Assembly (NCBI GenBank): GCA_020639235.1 | Contig: JACKHC010000002.1 | Location: 248,001-312,000, forward strand | DNA from: Phycisphaeraceae bacterium | Lineage (GTDB): Bacteria > Planctomycetota > Phycisphaerae > Phycisphaerales > UBA1924 | DNA length: 64,000 nt | Direction of reading: 5' to 3' | Part shown: positions 44,952 to 54,793 of the stretch, piece by piece | Layout: each line of letters opens with the position of its first letter | Position numbering within the stretch: position 1 is the first letter of the stretch | The notes under the pieces: generated by a model | Told to the model about the DNA's origin: nothing | The model's database searches: none | Seen by the model: only the letters and a program-made list of their open reading frames with translations | Program-made: the position numbers and the translations under genes

Positions 44952-45515
44952 TCACCCGATCGATTTCATCCCGATCGACGACTGCTCGATCCGGCACACG
45001 AGCCCGTCCTCCCCGGTGCAATCGATGTGCACCGCGAAGAAGCCCCCCCCCGCGCCCGTCGCCTCCATCTCGTGGGCTCGCACCAGCGGCCAGATGAACC
45101 TGCGATCGGTATCGGGGAGCGGGAGCGTGTCCAGTTCGCGCTCCTTGTGCCACTCGAGCCGGCCCTCGCGCATCTCGAACGGCTCCAGGTCGACCACGCG
45201 CGTCACGCGGTACCAGAACAGGAGCCAGTTTGTCTCGCCGCCGAATCCGTGCTCCGAGATCATCCCCCCGAGGTGGAGGTCTTCGATCGCGACTTCGATG
45301 CCCGCCTCTTCCAGAATCTCGCGCTGCGCGCACATCGCGGGGCTCTCGCCGGTGTGCGTGTCCAGTTTGCCGCCGATCGGGGAGTACAGCCCCTTGTTCG
45401 GGTCCTTGGCGCGATGGAGCAACAGCACGCGCCCATCGGCGTCGCGCAGGTCGCATAACACGGCGATTTTGTAGGGGAACCGGCGTGGGGGAACTGTGGA
45501 TTGGGATGTGCCCAT
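44952..45515 (-). CDS. Nudix hydrolase
   Basis: 187 residues with a Nudix box: GGKLDTHTGESPAMCAQREI then LEEAGIE. The part before the first Glu is two residues longer than the strict G-x5-E form, but the REUxEExGU core is intact. Cleaves a nucleoside diphosphate linked to another moiety; 8-oxo-dGTP-like or NDP-sugar substrates are possible. A C run (45043-45051) encodes a Gly run near the C-terminus. TATCCT lies 7 bases before the ATG at 45515. Divergent from murC. Confidence 0.85.
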   Translation of the reverse strand: MGTSQSTVPPRRFPYKIAVLCDLRDADGRVLLLHRAKDPNKGLYSPIGGKLDTHTGESPAMCAQREILEEAGIEVAIEDLHLGGMISEHGFGGETNWLLFWYRVTRVVDLEPFEMREGRLEWHKERELDTLPLPDTDRRFIWPLVRAHEMEATGAGGGFFAVHIDCTGEDGLVCRIEQSSIGMKSIG

Positions 45516-45600
45516 CGCACGGAGGATACACGCGATGCGTGCGCGCTACTTCTGCGCCCGCGCATGTGAAAACGCCGATCTACTCTGGATGCACCAAGCC

Positions 45601-47223
45601 ATGACAACGCCCCGCCAATCAACGCAAAACTCGCCTTCCCCCGTGGCCCCCGCCGCCCCTCCCTGCCCTATCGAAGTGGCCATCGACCCCTTCCTCGGGC
45701 GACGCGCCTACCTCATCGGAATCGGCGGGTGCGGCATGTCCGGCCTGGCCCGGATGCTCGCCGAGCGCGGCGCGGTCGTCCGCGGCTCCGACAACGCCCA
45801 GACCGACGTCACCGACTCGCTCGCCCGGCGCGGCATCGAGGTCTCGTTCGATCAGCAGGCCGCCCTCATTCCCGAGGACGCCGACCTCGTCATCGCTTCT
45901 GCCGCCATCCGCCCGGACCACCCGGAGATGGCCGCCGCCCTCGAACGCGGCATCGAGACCCTGACCTACGCCGAGGCCCTCGGGCGGTGCATGATCGGGC
46001 GCACCGGGGTGGCGCTCGCCGGGACGCACGGCAAGAGCACCACATCGGCCATGCTGGGCGTCGCGCTCGCGCACGCCGGCATCGATCCGACCGTCATCGT
46101 CGGCGCGGTCTGCACGCAGCTCGCCAGACCGGGCGATGTCGCCTCGGGCTTCCGCATGGGCAAGCCCGCCATCCCCGCCGGGCCGCACCGGGGCGAGCCG
46201 GGCGTCCTCATCTGCGAGGCGTGCGAGTTCAACCGCTCATTCCACCACCTCCGACCCACCATCGCCGCGATCACGAGCGTCGAGGCGGATCATCTCGATA
46301 TTTACGGCTCGCTCGACGCGGTCATCGATTCCTTCGCGCAGTTCGCGCGCAACATCCCGTCGGGCGCTGAGGGCGGGCGACTGCTCATCGCGCACCAGAA
46401 CGCGCACCGGCGCGAGGTCACCGCCGGGCTCACCTGCGATGTCGAGACCATCGGCTTCGCGCCCGGCGCGGACTGGCAGATCACGCTGGACAAGAAGACC
46501 CAGCGCGTCACCGTCGAGAACCATGGTCGGACCGCGCTCTCCTTCACATCGCCCTTGCCCGGAGAGCACATGGCCTGCAACGCCGCCTTCGCGGGCGTGC
46601 TGGCGCTGTGGCTCGGCGCGGACTCCGAGAAGGTGTGCGAGGGGTTGTCGTCCTTCAAGGGCGTCGACCGGCGGATGCAGTTCCTCGGCGAGAAGCGTCT
46701 CCCGATGGGACGCTCGCCGCGCATCGGAGTCATTTCGACAAACGCAACCGACACGCCCACCATTCCCCGCGCCCCGGGCGTCCGGGTCTACGACGACTAC
46801 GGGCACCACCCCACCGAGATCGAAACTACTCTCCGCGCGCTCCGCGAGTTCGAGAAACCCGAAGAGCGCGCGCAGTTCGGCGGCGGTCGGCTCATCTGCG
46901 TCTTCCAGCCGCACCAGCACTCGCGCACGCGCTTCCTGATGGAAGAGTTCGCGCAGGCGTTCACGCACGCCGATGTCGTCATCGTGCCGCAGATCTACTT
47001 CGTGCGCGACTCCGAGATCGAGAAGACCAAGGTCTCCAGCGCCGATCTCGTGGACCGACTCCGCCAGCGCGGCGTCATGGCGATGCACCTCTACCCCTTC
47101 GAGGCCATTGTCGAGCAGCTGCAGATCATCTGCCGACCGGGCGACCTTCTGGTCGTCATGGGCGCGGGCCCGGTCTGGAAGGTCGCGCGCGGGTTCCTCA
47201 GCGCCGGGACCGACGCATCATGA
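45601..47223 (+). CDS. murC: UDP-N-acetylmuramate--L-alanine ligase MurC
   Basis: Adds L-Ala to UDP-MurNAc in the cytoplasmic phase of peptidoglycan synthesis. 540 residues: Rossmann start AYLIGIGGCGMSGLARML, ATP loop VALAGTHGKSTTSAML, and DDYGHHPTEI in the C-terminal domain. About 80 residues longer than typical MurC because of an N-terminal Pro/Ala extension and a loop near residue 370-400. ATG at 45601 is preferred to 45589; TACTCT at 45581 puts the transcript start between them. First gene of murC-murB-ddl. Confidence 0.93.
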   Translation: MTTPRQSTQNSPSPVAPAAPPCPIEVAIDPFLGRRAYLIGIGGCGMSGLARMLAERGAVVRGSDNAQTDVTDSLARRGIEVSFDQQAALIPEDADLVIASAAIRPDHPEMAAALERGIETLTYAEALGRCMIGRTGVALAGTHGKSTTSAMLGVALAHAGIDPTVIVGAVCTQLARPGDVASGFRMGKPAIPAGPHRGEPGVLICEACEFNRSFHHLRPTIAAITSVEADHLDIYGSLDAVIDSFAQFARNIPSGAEGGRLLIAHQNAHRREVTAGLTCDVETIGFAPGADWQITLDKKTQRVTVENHGRTALSFTSPLPGEHMACNAAFAGVLALWLGADSEKVCEGLSSFKGVDRRMQFLGEKRLPMGRSPRIGVISTNATDTPTIPRAPGVRVYDDYGHHPTEIETTLRALREFEKPEERAQFGGGRLICVFQPHQHSRTRFLMEEFAQAFTHADVVIVPQIYFVRDSEIEKTKVSSADLVDRLRQRGVMAMHLYPFEAIVEQLQIICRPGDLLVVMGAGPVWKVARGFLSAGTDAS

Positions 47224-48134
47224 GCCCGCTCGCGCCCAACATCATCGAGCGCAGCGCGCCCATCGAGACATGGTTCGGCGTGGGCGGCGGCGCCGATCTC
47301 CTCGCACGACCCCACAACGAAACAGAACTCCGCGACCTGCTCCGCGAGCAGGCCGGCGCATCGGTGCAGATTCTCGGCGACGGCGCGAACCTCCTGATCC
47401 ACGATTCGGGCGTCGATGGCCTGACCATCTCGCTCGAAGAGATGAATGCGGTCCACTTCCCGGAAGATGACGAGGCCCCCATTGTCACGGCGCAGGGCGG
47501 CGCGGGTCTGCCCAAACTCATCCTCGGGTGCGTGCAGCGCGGTCTCGCGGGCGTCGAGACACTCGCGGGGATTCCCGCAACGCTCGGCGGCGCGGTCGTT
47601 ATGAACGCGGGCGGCGCGTTCGGCCAAATCGCCGACACCGTCCGCCGCGTCCACGCCATCACGCGCTCCGGCCAGAAGATCACCCTCGCGCGCCGTGAGA
47701 TCGATTTCAACTACCGCCGATCGGGACTGAACGACTTGATCATCACGGGCGTCGAACTCCAGCTCGAGCGGGTCGAGCCGGGCGATCAGCCCGAACTCCG
47801 CGAGTCACTCAAGCGCATCATGGCCTACAAGAAGAACTCCCAGCCGATGGGCGAGCGCAGCGCCGGGTGCGTCTTCAAGAACCCGACCGTCGGCGCCGAG
47901 CGCCTCGGCGCGGGCAAGCTCATCGACGAAGCGGGGTGCAAGGGGCTCGCCGTCGGGCGCGCATCCGTCTCGCATGTCCACGCCAACTTCGTCGTCACGA
48001 CGCCCGACGCGACCGCGCAGGACATCATCGAACTCATGGCCCGCGTCCGCGACCGGGTCGAAGCGCATCACGGCGTCACGCTCGAGCCCGAGGTCGTCAT
48101 CTGGAGCCGCGCGGGCGTGGGGGCCGCCCGATGA
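47220..48134 (+). CDS. murB: UDP-N-acetylenolpyruvoylglucosamine reductase MurB
   Basis: Reduces enolpyruvyl-UDP-GlcNAc to UDP-MurNAc with NADPH and FAD. 304 residues with TWFGVGGGADLLARP, ILGDGANLLIHDSGVDG, GIPATLGGAVVMNAGGAFG and the catalytic Ser in ERSAGCVFKNP, type II MurB. ATG overlaps the murC TGA (ATGA) and its own stop overlaps ddl. Confidence 0.96.
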   Translation: MSPLAPNIIERSAPIETWFGVGGGADLLARPHNETELRDLLREQAGASVQILGDGANLLIHDSGVDGLTISLEEMNAVHFPEDDEAPIVTAQGGAGLPKLILGCVQRGLAGVETLAGIPATLGGAVVMNAGGAFGQIADTVRRVHAITRSGQKITLARREIDFNYRRSGLNDLIITGVELQLERVEPGDQPELRESLKRIMAYKKNSQPMGERSAGCVFKNPTVGAERLGAGKLIDEAGCKGLAVGRASVSHVHANFVVTTPDATAQDIIELMARVRDRVEAHHGVTLEPEVVIWSRAGVGAAR

Positions 48135-49057
48135 CCACGACCGTCCTCGTCCTCGCCGGCGGCCCGGACCCGGAGCACGAAGTCTCGCTCCAATCCGCGA
48201 AAGGCATCGCCGATGCGCTCGCGTCCACGGACGAGTTCCGAGTCCATCACCGGGTCATCGGCGCGCTCTCGCAGCGCGACCTCGCGCAACTCGAAGGCGA
48301 TGTAATCTTCCCCGCGCTGCACGGGCGCTGGGGCGAGGGCGGGCCGCTCCAGCAACTCATGGAGCGCGACGGCCGGCCCTTCGTCGGGTGCGGCCCGCGT
48401 GCCGCGCGCATCGCCATCGACAAAGTCATGTCCAAGACCGTCGCGCAATCGCTGGGCGTGCGCACCAGCGCCACCGCGATCCTCGATCCGGGCGACACGG
48501 TGATGCCGCTGGAGTTGCCATTCGTGGTGAAGCCGATCTTCGAGGGCTCGACGATCGGGCTGCACATCTGCCGCACCGCCGCCGAGTGGGCGCACGCGCA
48601 CGAGCAATCCGCCGCCTCGCGCCGCCCGTGCCTCATCGAGCCCTTCGTCAAGGGACGCGAACTCACGGTGGGCGTCATCGCGACCGAGTCGCTCGACGCG
48701 CTCGAAGCGTTGCCCGTCATCCAGATCATCCCTGCCGACGGGTTGTACGACTACGACGCCAAGTATGTCCGCAACGACACCCAATATGTTGTGGGCGAAG
48801 GATTGCCGGCGTCGGTCGTCGAAGAGGTCTCCCGCTGGACGCTCGCCATCGCCAAGCGCATGAGTGTCCGCCATCTCTGCAGGGCCGACTACCTGCTTGA
48901 CGATGACAACCGGGCCTGGTTCCTCGAGATCAACACCATGCCGGGATTCACGAGCCATTCGCTCGTCCCCATGGCGGCGCGGGCCGCGGGCGTGGAGATG
49001 GGCGCACTTTGTGCGCGGCTCGTCCGCGCCGCGCTCCACGAGATGAGCCGGGCCTAG
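48131..49057 (+). CDS. ddl: D-alanine--D-alanine ligase Ddl
   Basis: Makes D-Ala-D-Ala for the peptide stem. 308 residues, ATP-grasp fold with VLAGGPDPEHEVSLQSA, VKPIFEGSTIGL, EPFVKGRELTVGV and LEINTMPGFTSHS. ATG overlaps the murB stop. Followed 10 bases later by an FtsQ-position gene. Confidence 0.95.
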   Translation: MTTTVLVLAGGPDPEHEVSLQSAKGIADALASTDEFRVHHRVIGALSQRDLAQLEGDVIFPALHGRWGEGGPLQQLMERDGRPFVGCGPRAARIAIDKVMSKTVAQSLGVRTSATAILDPGDTVMPLELPFVVKPIFEGSTIGLHICRTAAEWAHAHEQSAASRRPCLIEPFVKGRELTVGVIATESLDALEALPVIQIIPADGLYDYDAKYVRNDTQYVVGEGLPASVVEEVSRWTLAIAKRMSVRHLCRADYLLDDDNRAWFLEINTMPGFTSHSLVPMAARAAGVEMGALCARLVRAALHEMSRA

Positions 49058-49067
49058 GCAGGCATCC

Positions 49068-50027
49068 GTGACCAAGAAGAAACCCTCGTCCGCGAAGAAG
49101 TCATCCAAGAAGCAGATCAACGAAGACCCGCGCGGGTTCATCGGGTGGCTCCGAGGCACCGACGACGACATCGAACTCGGGGCCGCGTGGACCAACGCCA
49201 AGCGCATCGCCACTGGCGTCACGCTTGTGGCGATTCTCATCGCGTGGTTCGTCGCGCTGGAGCCGCTCAAGAACCGTGTCCGCCAGTTCCAGTCACCCGC
49301 GCGCCTCGTCCGCATCGACTGGCCCCTCGACGATCGCAACCAGATCGCCAACTGGCTGCCCGCGTCGGTCTCCGAGATGCTGATGCAACTGGCCGGCAAC
49401 GAGCTCCGCGGCTCGGGCGCCTTCGATCAGGAGTCGCTCGTGCGCGCCGCATACACGCTCGAGTCCACCGGGTGGGTCCGATCGGGCGTCGAAGTCCGCC
49501 GGCGCGCCGACGGGACGATCGACATCGACGGCCAATGGCGCGCCCCGGCCGTTGTGATCCAGCGCAACGGGCAGCACTACCTCGGCGCGATCGCCGGCGA
49601 ACTGCTCCGCGTGCCCGCCGGGCTCGACCTCGAACGCACCACGATGTTCCGTGTCTTCAACCCCTACTCCGAAGCGCCCAAGGACAAGATGGGCAACCCC
49701 GCGTACGGCGAGAAGTGGCCCGGCGGCGATGTGCAGGCCGCGATCACGCTTCTCGACAAACTCGGCCCGCTCGACGAGTCCAAGTTCATCATCGGTGTTG
49801 ACGCCCGCGAGTACATGCGCTCCGGGCACCTGCTCATCATCACCGACGCGGGGGGCGTCATCGACTGGGGCAGCGCGATCGGCGAGACCGCGCCGGGCGA
49901 AGTCACGATCGAGGACAAGATTTCCCACCTCCGGCGCGTTCTCCGCCCCGGCCAGCGCCTCGACACACAGGCCGGGCGAATCGAGATCTACAATCGCGTG
50001 GTGCAACTCGACAAAACCTCGCGGTGA
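49068..50027 (+). CDS. FtsQ-position single-pass membrane protein
   Basis: 319 residues. A basic Lys/Ser-rich N-terminus (1-20), one transmembrane helix (about 45-65, GVTLVAILIAWFVALE), then a large extracytoplasmic part that includes ESTGWVRSGVEVRRRADGTI and VVIQRNGQHYLG, the order of a POTRA-like strand pattern seen in FtsQ. Position after ddl is the classic ftsQ site. It is longer than most FtsQ. GTG start right after ddl. Division role is inferred from place and topology. Confidence 0.6.
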   Translation: MTKKKPSSAKKSSKKQINEDPRGFIGWLRGTDDDIELGAAWTNAKRIATGVTLVAILIAWFVALEPLKNRVRQFQSPARLVRIDWPLDDRNQIANWLPASVSEMLMQLAGNELRGSGAFDQESLVRAAYTLESTGWVRSGVEVRRRADGTIDIDGQWRAPAVVIQRNGQHYLGAIAGELLRVPAGLDLERTTMFRVFNPYSEAPKDKMGNPAYGEKWPGGDVQAAITLLDKLGPLDESKFIIGVDAREYMRSGHLLIITDAGGVIDWGSAIGETAPGEVTIEDKISHLRRVLRPGQRLDTQAGRIEIYNRVVQLDKTSR

Positions 50028-50030
50028 TGC

Positions 50031-50840
50031 GTGACTGACGACGAAACAATCCCCGCCGATCTGGGCGAACAATCCTCATCAGACTCGAAGGGGCACGGGG
50101 GCGGGGCGCGCAAGCCGGGCATCCGTCTGGGCCCGTTCACCTTCGTTCCCGAGCTCCTCACCACTCCGGGCGACGACCCGTGGGCCGCGCGCAAGGGCGA
50201 GCCGCGCATCTTCGCGCTCCTCTGGTGCACCTACCTGATGGTGGCCGCGCTGCTGACGATCTTCTCCGTGCGCTTCCTGGGTATCCCCGACTCCGATGAG
50301 TATCGGAGCGCGTGCATCATGATGTGCGTGATGGGGGCCGCCGGCTCCGCCGTCCTCTGGCCCGCGCTGCGTCTGAGCCAGGTGCGTCCCCGCCATCCCG
50401 TGCGTGCCGCACTCGTCGATGCGCTGGTCGTGTCGGTTCCGCTGCAGGCCGTCATCTGGCCCATGCCGATGCTCACGGACTGGCGCTACGCCGTTGCGAT
50501 GTCCATCGGCGGCGCGATCGGGCTCTGGACGCTCATCACCGGCGCGATCATCGCGTGGGGATACATCTCTTCGCGCCGCCTCACCGCGACGCTCGTCGCG
50601 GTGGCGCTACCACTTGTCGCGCCGATCGTCCTTTTCCGCGGCGGGCTCCCCGCCGCCGACACGCCCGCCCCCGCGTGGGCGATCTTCTCGCCCCTCACGG
50701 CGCCGTGGGCGCTGTCGTGGTCGGTCTCCGGATGGTCGCCATCGATGAGCCCCCCCGAATGGAGGGCGCTCGTCGCGCTCGCCATGGTCGGCGTCGCGGC
50801 GTTCATCGCGCTGCCGCGGGTCGCTCAGACCCGTCGTTGA
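50031..50840 (+). CDS. Multi-pass membrane protein of unknown function
   Basis: 269 residues: a cytoplasmic N-terminus (about 1-60) followed by about six transmembrane helices (starting IFALLWCTYLMVAALLTIF). No domain recognised. GTG start, 3 bases after the FtsQ-like gene, so the last member of the murC operon. An envelope role fits the company it keeps. Confidence 0.65.
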   Translation: MTDDETIPADLGEQSSSDSKGHGGGARKPGIRLGPFTFVPELLTTPGDDPWAARKGEPRIFALLWCTYLMVAALLTIFSVRFLGIPDSDEYRSACIMMCVMGAAGSAVLWPALRLSQVRPRHPVRAALVDALVVSVPLQAVIWPMPMLTDWRYAVAMSIGGAIGLWTLITGAIIAWGYISSRRLTATLVAVALPLVAPIVLFRGGLPAADTPAPAWAIFSPLTAPWALSWSVSGWSPSMSPPEWRALVALAMVGVAAFIALPRVAQTRR

Positions 50841-50938
50841 TCGACCCGGCCCGGTGCGGATAGAGTCTGTCGATCACGGATTGAAAAGTGAACCGGCCGT
50901 GGCGACCCCGCCGCGGCCTACGCGTTTTGGAGCGAGCG

Positions 50939-51403
50939 ATGGATTTCATGACCGCAGACGAAAAGGCCCAACTCCAGGAGAAGCTCTCCGCGCTCGTCGC
51001 CAAGCGCCCCGAAATCTCCAATCGCATCGCCGAGGCCCGCGCGCTGGGCGATCTCAAGGAGAACGCCGAGTACCACGCCGCGCGCGAAGACCAGGCCATG
51101 ATGGAAGCGGAGATCCGCCGCCTCGAGGAGAAGATCGCCGGCGCGAAGGTCGTCGATCCGAGCCACGCGCCCGACGATGTCGTCTTCGTCGGCGCCACCG
51201 TGCGCCTCAAGGATGTCGAGACCGGGGAGGAGGACCTCTTCCGCCTCGTGGGCGAGGCCACCGGCAACCACATGCTCGACTATGTCGAGGTCACCGTCAC
51301 CTCGCCCATGGGCGAGTCGATGATGAAGGCCCGCGTCGGCGAGACCATCAAGGTCGATGCGCCGCGGCGCGTGATCCGCTACGAGGTCATGGAAATCCTC
51401 TAG
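50939..51403 (+). CDS. greA: Transcription elongation factor GreA
   Basis: Rescues backtracked RNA polymerase by stimulating cleavage. 154 residues: coiled-coil hairpin (about 1-78) with ARALGDLKENAEYHAAREDQ holding the acidic tip pair, then the C-terminal FKBP-like domain (ATVRLKDVETGEEDLFRLVG, SPMGESMMKARVGE). ATG at 50939 (MDFMTADEK), after GGAGCGAGCG; the longer frame adds unconserved residues. Convergent with hflX. Confidence 0.94.
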   Translation: MDFMTADEKAQLQEKLSALVAKRPEISNRIAEARALGDLKENAEYHAAREDQAMMEAEIRRLEEKIAGAKVVDPSHAPDDVVFVGATVRLKDVETGEEDLFRLVGEATGNHMLDYVEVTVTSPMGESMMKARVGETIKVDAPRRVIRYEVMEIL

Positions 51404-51412
51404 CGCACCCCG

Positions 51413-52801
51413 TCACGCCTTCCACGCCCCCGCCTTGCCCCGCGCGGGCTCGCCGTCCACGTCGAACCGCGCCCCGCTCGAACGCAGCTGCGCCAGTTGA
51501 CGGTCGCCGATCCGCACACGCATCCGCACCGACGCGTCCACATACTCCCGGTCGATCACCTCGCACCGCGTCTCGAGGAAGTGCACGGCCTTCGCCTCGC
51601 TCAAGGGCATCGTCATGATGCGCTCGCGCACCGTCCCGCGGCTCAACCGCCCGATCCGCTCGATCAACTCCGCCTGCCCCTGGCCGCCGACGTCGCGCCC
51701 GCAGAAGGGAATCGCCTCGGGGCGACGCTGACGCCATACCAGCATCTCCGTGTTGTCCTTGAGCCGATCCGACTTGTTCAGTAGCAGAATCCGCGCCGGC
51801 TCGTGCCAATCGACCCCCGCCTTCTTCTCCCGCTCGCGCACTTCCTCGAAGAGTTCCTCGAGCGTTTCTTCCACGGTCTGCAGCTGCAGTTCCGCCGCCA
51901 GGTCCGACACATCCAGCACGATCAGCAGGCAATCCGCGTGCGTCGCCTCCTCCAGAGTCGCGCGGAACGACGCGATCAGGTGGTGCGGCAAGTCCCGCAC
52001 GAATCCGACGGTGTCCGACAGCATCACGCGCTGCCCGCCACCGAGGTCCCACTCGCGCGTCCGCGTCATGAGCGTCGCGAATAGCTGGTCGTTGGCGTGC
52101 GCGCCGCCCGCCGTGAGCGTGTTGAAGATCGTCGACTTGCCCGCGTTGGTGTAGCCCACGAGGCCGACCGTGTAGTGATCGAGGCGCCGGTCGCGCACCT
52201 CGCGCCGCTTGCGCTCGTTGATATCGGCGAGTTCGCGCCGGAGAATCGTCTTGCGCTTGTTGACCAGCCGCCTGTCGATCTCGATCTGCTGCTCGCCCGG
52301 CCCGCGCGTCCCGACGCCGCCGATCCCCCCGCTGCCCACGATGCGCTCCAAGTGGTCCCACATCGCGCGGAGGCGCGGGTAGGTGTATTCGAGCTGCGCC
52401 AGTTCCACCGCCAGCTGCGCCTGGCGCGAGGTCGCGCGCGAGGCGAAGATGTCCAGAATCAACTCCGAGCGATCGATCACCTTGCGCTTGGTGATCTTCT
52501 CGATGTTGCCGATCTGCTTGGGCGACAACTCGTGATCGAAGACGATCACGCCCGCCTCCAACTCGTCGCACATCCGCTCCAGTTCCTCGACCTTGCCCGC
52601 GCCCATGAAGGTCGCGGCCTCGGGATAGTCGCGGTTCTGCACCATTTCCCCCACCGCCGTCACGCCCGCCGTCTCCGCCAACGCGCGCAACTCACCCAGC
52701 GGGTCGCGCGCGTCGAACCGAGACGTAGGGAGATGCACCGCCGCCAGCACCGCACGCTCGGCGCGGATCTTGATCTGATGTCGTTCTTTCGGGGCTGCCA
52801 T
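51413..52801 (-). CDS. hflX: Ribosome-splitting GTPase HflX
   Basis: 462 residues: HflX N-terminal domain with TFMGAGKVEELERM, a coiled linker with VGTRGPGEQQIEIDRR, then the G domain with GLVGYTNAGKSTIFNTL, SDTVGFVRDLP and NKSD. Splits stalled or vacant ribosomes under stress. ATG at 52801 begins MAAPKER after GGAAAG-type sequence; the frame upstream adds a Pro/Arg stretch with no homology. Confidence 0.94.
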   Translation of the reverse strand: MAAPKERHQIKIRAERAVLAAVHLPTSRFDARDPLGELRALAETAGVTAVGEMVQNRDYPEAATFMGAGKVEELERMCDELEAGVIVFDHELSPKQIGNIEKITKRKVIDRSELILDIFASRATSRQAQLAVELAQLEYTYPRLRAMWDHLERIVGSGGIGGVGTRGPGEQQIEIDRRLVNKRKTILRRELADINERKRREVRDRRLDHYTVGLVGYTNAGKSTIFNTLTAGGAHANDQLFATLMTRTREWDLGGGQRVMLSDTVGFVRDLPHHLIASFRATLEEATHADCLLIVLDVSDLAAELQLQTVEETLEELFEEVREREKKAGVDWHEPARILLLNKSDRLKDNTEMLVWRQRRPEAIPFCGRDVGGQGQAELIERIGRLSRGTVRERIMTMPLSEAKAVHFLETRCEVIDREYVDASVRMRVRIGDRQLAQLRSSGARFDVDGEPARGKAGAWKA

Positions 52802-53022
52802 AAAGTTCTGCTTTCCGATGACCGCCGCGGATGAGGATCGACGCGGCGCGGGGGGTATGCGCTCGATGACCCGCCTCAAGGGGACGGGGACAGAAGACCG
52901 GAATGGATTGGAGTCAGTTCTTCTTGATCATCGGTGCACACATTTAGAACCATCGGACCGCCCACACGGTATACCCTACCGGTGGCCTGAACAAGCCCCC
53001 GCACCGGGCCGATAGAAGAATC
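52802..53022. other. Spacer with divergent regulatory sequence
   Basis: 221 bases between hflX and the S41 protease gene. It holds an imperfect inverted repeat around CCACACGGTATACCCTACCGGTGG's two arms (52962-52985), with TATACC and TACC elements that may be promoter parts for the protease gene. No gene seen. Confidence 0.35.
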
Positions 53023-54783
53023 ATGGCCCGAACGAATTCCCCGGGAGACCCCGCAGTGCAACGCAACAAGATCGGATTGGCGTCCGTCCTCCTCGCGATT
53101 CTCGTCACGACGCTGGCGGTCCGCCTCACCATCGCCGCCTCCGACAATGCTTCGAAGTACACGTGGACCGAGCCGGTCGTCGAGGTGCTCTCCGAGGTCG
53201 AGAAGCGCTTCTACAAGGACACGGACCTCGACGCCCTCCAGGTCGCCGCCATCCGGGGCATGCTCGAGGAACTCGACGACCCCTACACCGAGTACATCCC
53301 TAAGGTCGATGTGGCGGACTTCAACAAGGACATCCGGGGTGAGTATGTCGGCATCGGCGCCGCCGTCCGCCCCGAGAGCGGCTGGGTGATGATCGTTTCG
53401 CCCCTCGAAGACTCACCCGCCTACAAGTCGGGCGTCGAAGCCGAGGACCTCGTCGTCGCCGTCAACGGCAAGTCCATCTGGCAGCGCGACATCGACGATG
53501 TCATCGACGAGCTCATGGGCGAGCCCGGCACCGTTGTCATGCTCACCATCGAGCGCAAGGGCGACGCGTCCGATCTTCCCCGCGGCGCGCAGGCCGCGAC
53601 GATCACCGACGCCGTCCAGACCGACAACGGCGAGGCCCCCGGCCCGATGACGGGCTCCGTCCGCTTCGACCTCCCCATCACCCGCGACCGGATCATCACT
53701 TCCACCGTCAAGGGCATCCACCGCGAGGGCGACTCGTGGAACTACATGATCGATCCCGTTGACAAGATCGGGTACATCCGCGTCACGCAGTTCACGGGCG
53801 GCACCGTCCCCGAACTCTTCAACGCCTGCCGGTCGCTCCTGAACGACGGCATGAAGGGCCTGATCCTCGACCTCCGATTCAACGGCGGCGGCTCGCTGGC
53901 CGCGGCCATCGATATGGCCGACCTCTTCCTCCGCGAGGGTGTCATCGTCGAGACGCGGGGCCGTTCCGGCCCGCCGCAGCGCGCCTGGGCACGCCCTGAG
54001 AACACGCTCCCCGACTTCCCGATGGTCGTCGTCGTCAACGGCGCCAGCGCCAGCGCCTCCGAGGTCGTCTCGGGCGCGTTGTCGGACAACGGGCGCGCCC
54101 AGATCCTCGGCGAGCGCACCTTTGGCAAGGGAATCGTCCAGGGCCTGTACAACCTGCCATCGGGCTCCGGCCAGCTCAAGATCACCGAGCAGTACTACTA
54201 CCTCCCCTCCGGGCGCTGCATCCAGCGCGAGGACGACTCCACCGAGTGGGGCGTCGATCCCGACCCCGGCTTCTATGTGCCTATGACCGATGAGCAGGTC
54301 ACCAACATGCTCCGCCTCCGGCGCGATGAGGACATCATCCGCGCCGATCAGACGGAGGCGTGCTGCTGGGACGATCCGGCATGGATCCGCGACCACCTCG
54401 GCGACCCGCAGCTCTCGGCCGCGATGGACGCCATCTCGGCGCGCCTCATCACCGGCGAATGGGCGCCCGTCGGGGGCGACACGCCCCCCGGCACGCTCGA
54501 TCTCGCGGCCCTCAAGACCGCCGAGCGCACGCGCGAACTCCTCGTCCGCGAACTCGTCCGCAACGGCAAGCGCATCGAAGCCCTCGAAAAGGCCACCCGC
54601 GGCATGACGCCCCTCGAACCCTTCGACCTCATCCCCGACGACAAGCCGCTCGAGGGCGGCCACATCGATATCCGCGACGCCGAGGGCAACATCATCGCCA
54701 CGCTCAAGATCACCGGCAACGACCTCGAACGCTGGCTCGTCGATGCGCCCGTCGCCAAGGAGACCGCGGACGGCTCCGAGTAA
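53023..54783 (+). CDS. S41 family carboxy-terminal processing protease
   Basis: 586 residues. N-terminal signal anchor (about 15-38), CtpA N-terminal region (EEKR-type, EVEKRFYKDTDLD), PDZ domain (about 105-180, GVEAEDLVVAVNGKS), S41 core with the catalytic Ser in VVVNGASASASEVV and Lys in RTFGKGIVQ. The C-terminal 150 residues extend past the core with a helical segment. Cuts envelope proteins at their C-termini. ATG at 53023. Precedes tsaD by 10 bases. Confidence 0.92.
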   Translation: MARTNSPGDPAVQRNKIGLASVLLAILVTTLAVRLTIAASDNASKYTWTEPVVEVLSEVEKRFYKDTDLDALQVAAIRGMLEELDDPYTEYIPKVDVADFNKDIRGEYVGIGAAVRPESGWVMIVSPLEDSPAYKSGVEAEDLVVAVNGKSIWQRDIDDVIDELMGEPGTVVMLTIERKGDASDLPRGAQAATITDAVQTDNGEAPGPMTGSVRFDLPITRDRIITSTVKGIHREGDSWNYMIDPVDKIGYIRVTQFTGGTVPELFNACRSLLNDGMKGLILDLRFNGGGSLAAAIDMADLFLREGVIVETRGRSGPPQRAWARPENTLPDFPMVVVVNGASASASEVVSGALSDNGRAQILGERTFGKGIVQGLYNLPSGSGQLKITEQYYYLPSGRCIQREDDSTEWGVDPDPGFYVPMTDEQVTNMLRLRRDEDIIRADQTEACCWDDPAWIRDHLGDPQLSAAMDAISARLITGEWAPVGGDTPPGTLDLAALKTAERTRELLVRELVRNGKRIEALEKATRGMTPLEPFDLIPDDKPLEGGHIDIRDAEGNIIATLKITGNDLERWLVDAPVAKETADGSE

Positions 54784-54793
54784 ACTCGCGCCC

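Noticed and set aside
45496..45600. Upstream start for MurC at 45496 or 45589
   Set aside because: The added residues show no homology, and the likely transcript start lies after 45589.
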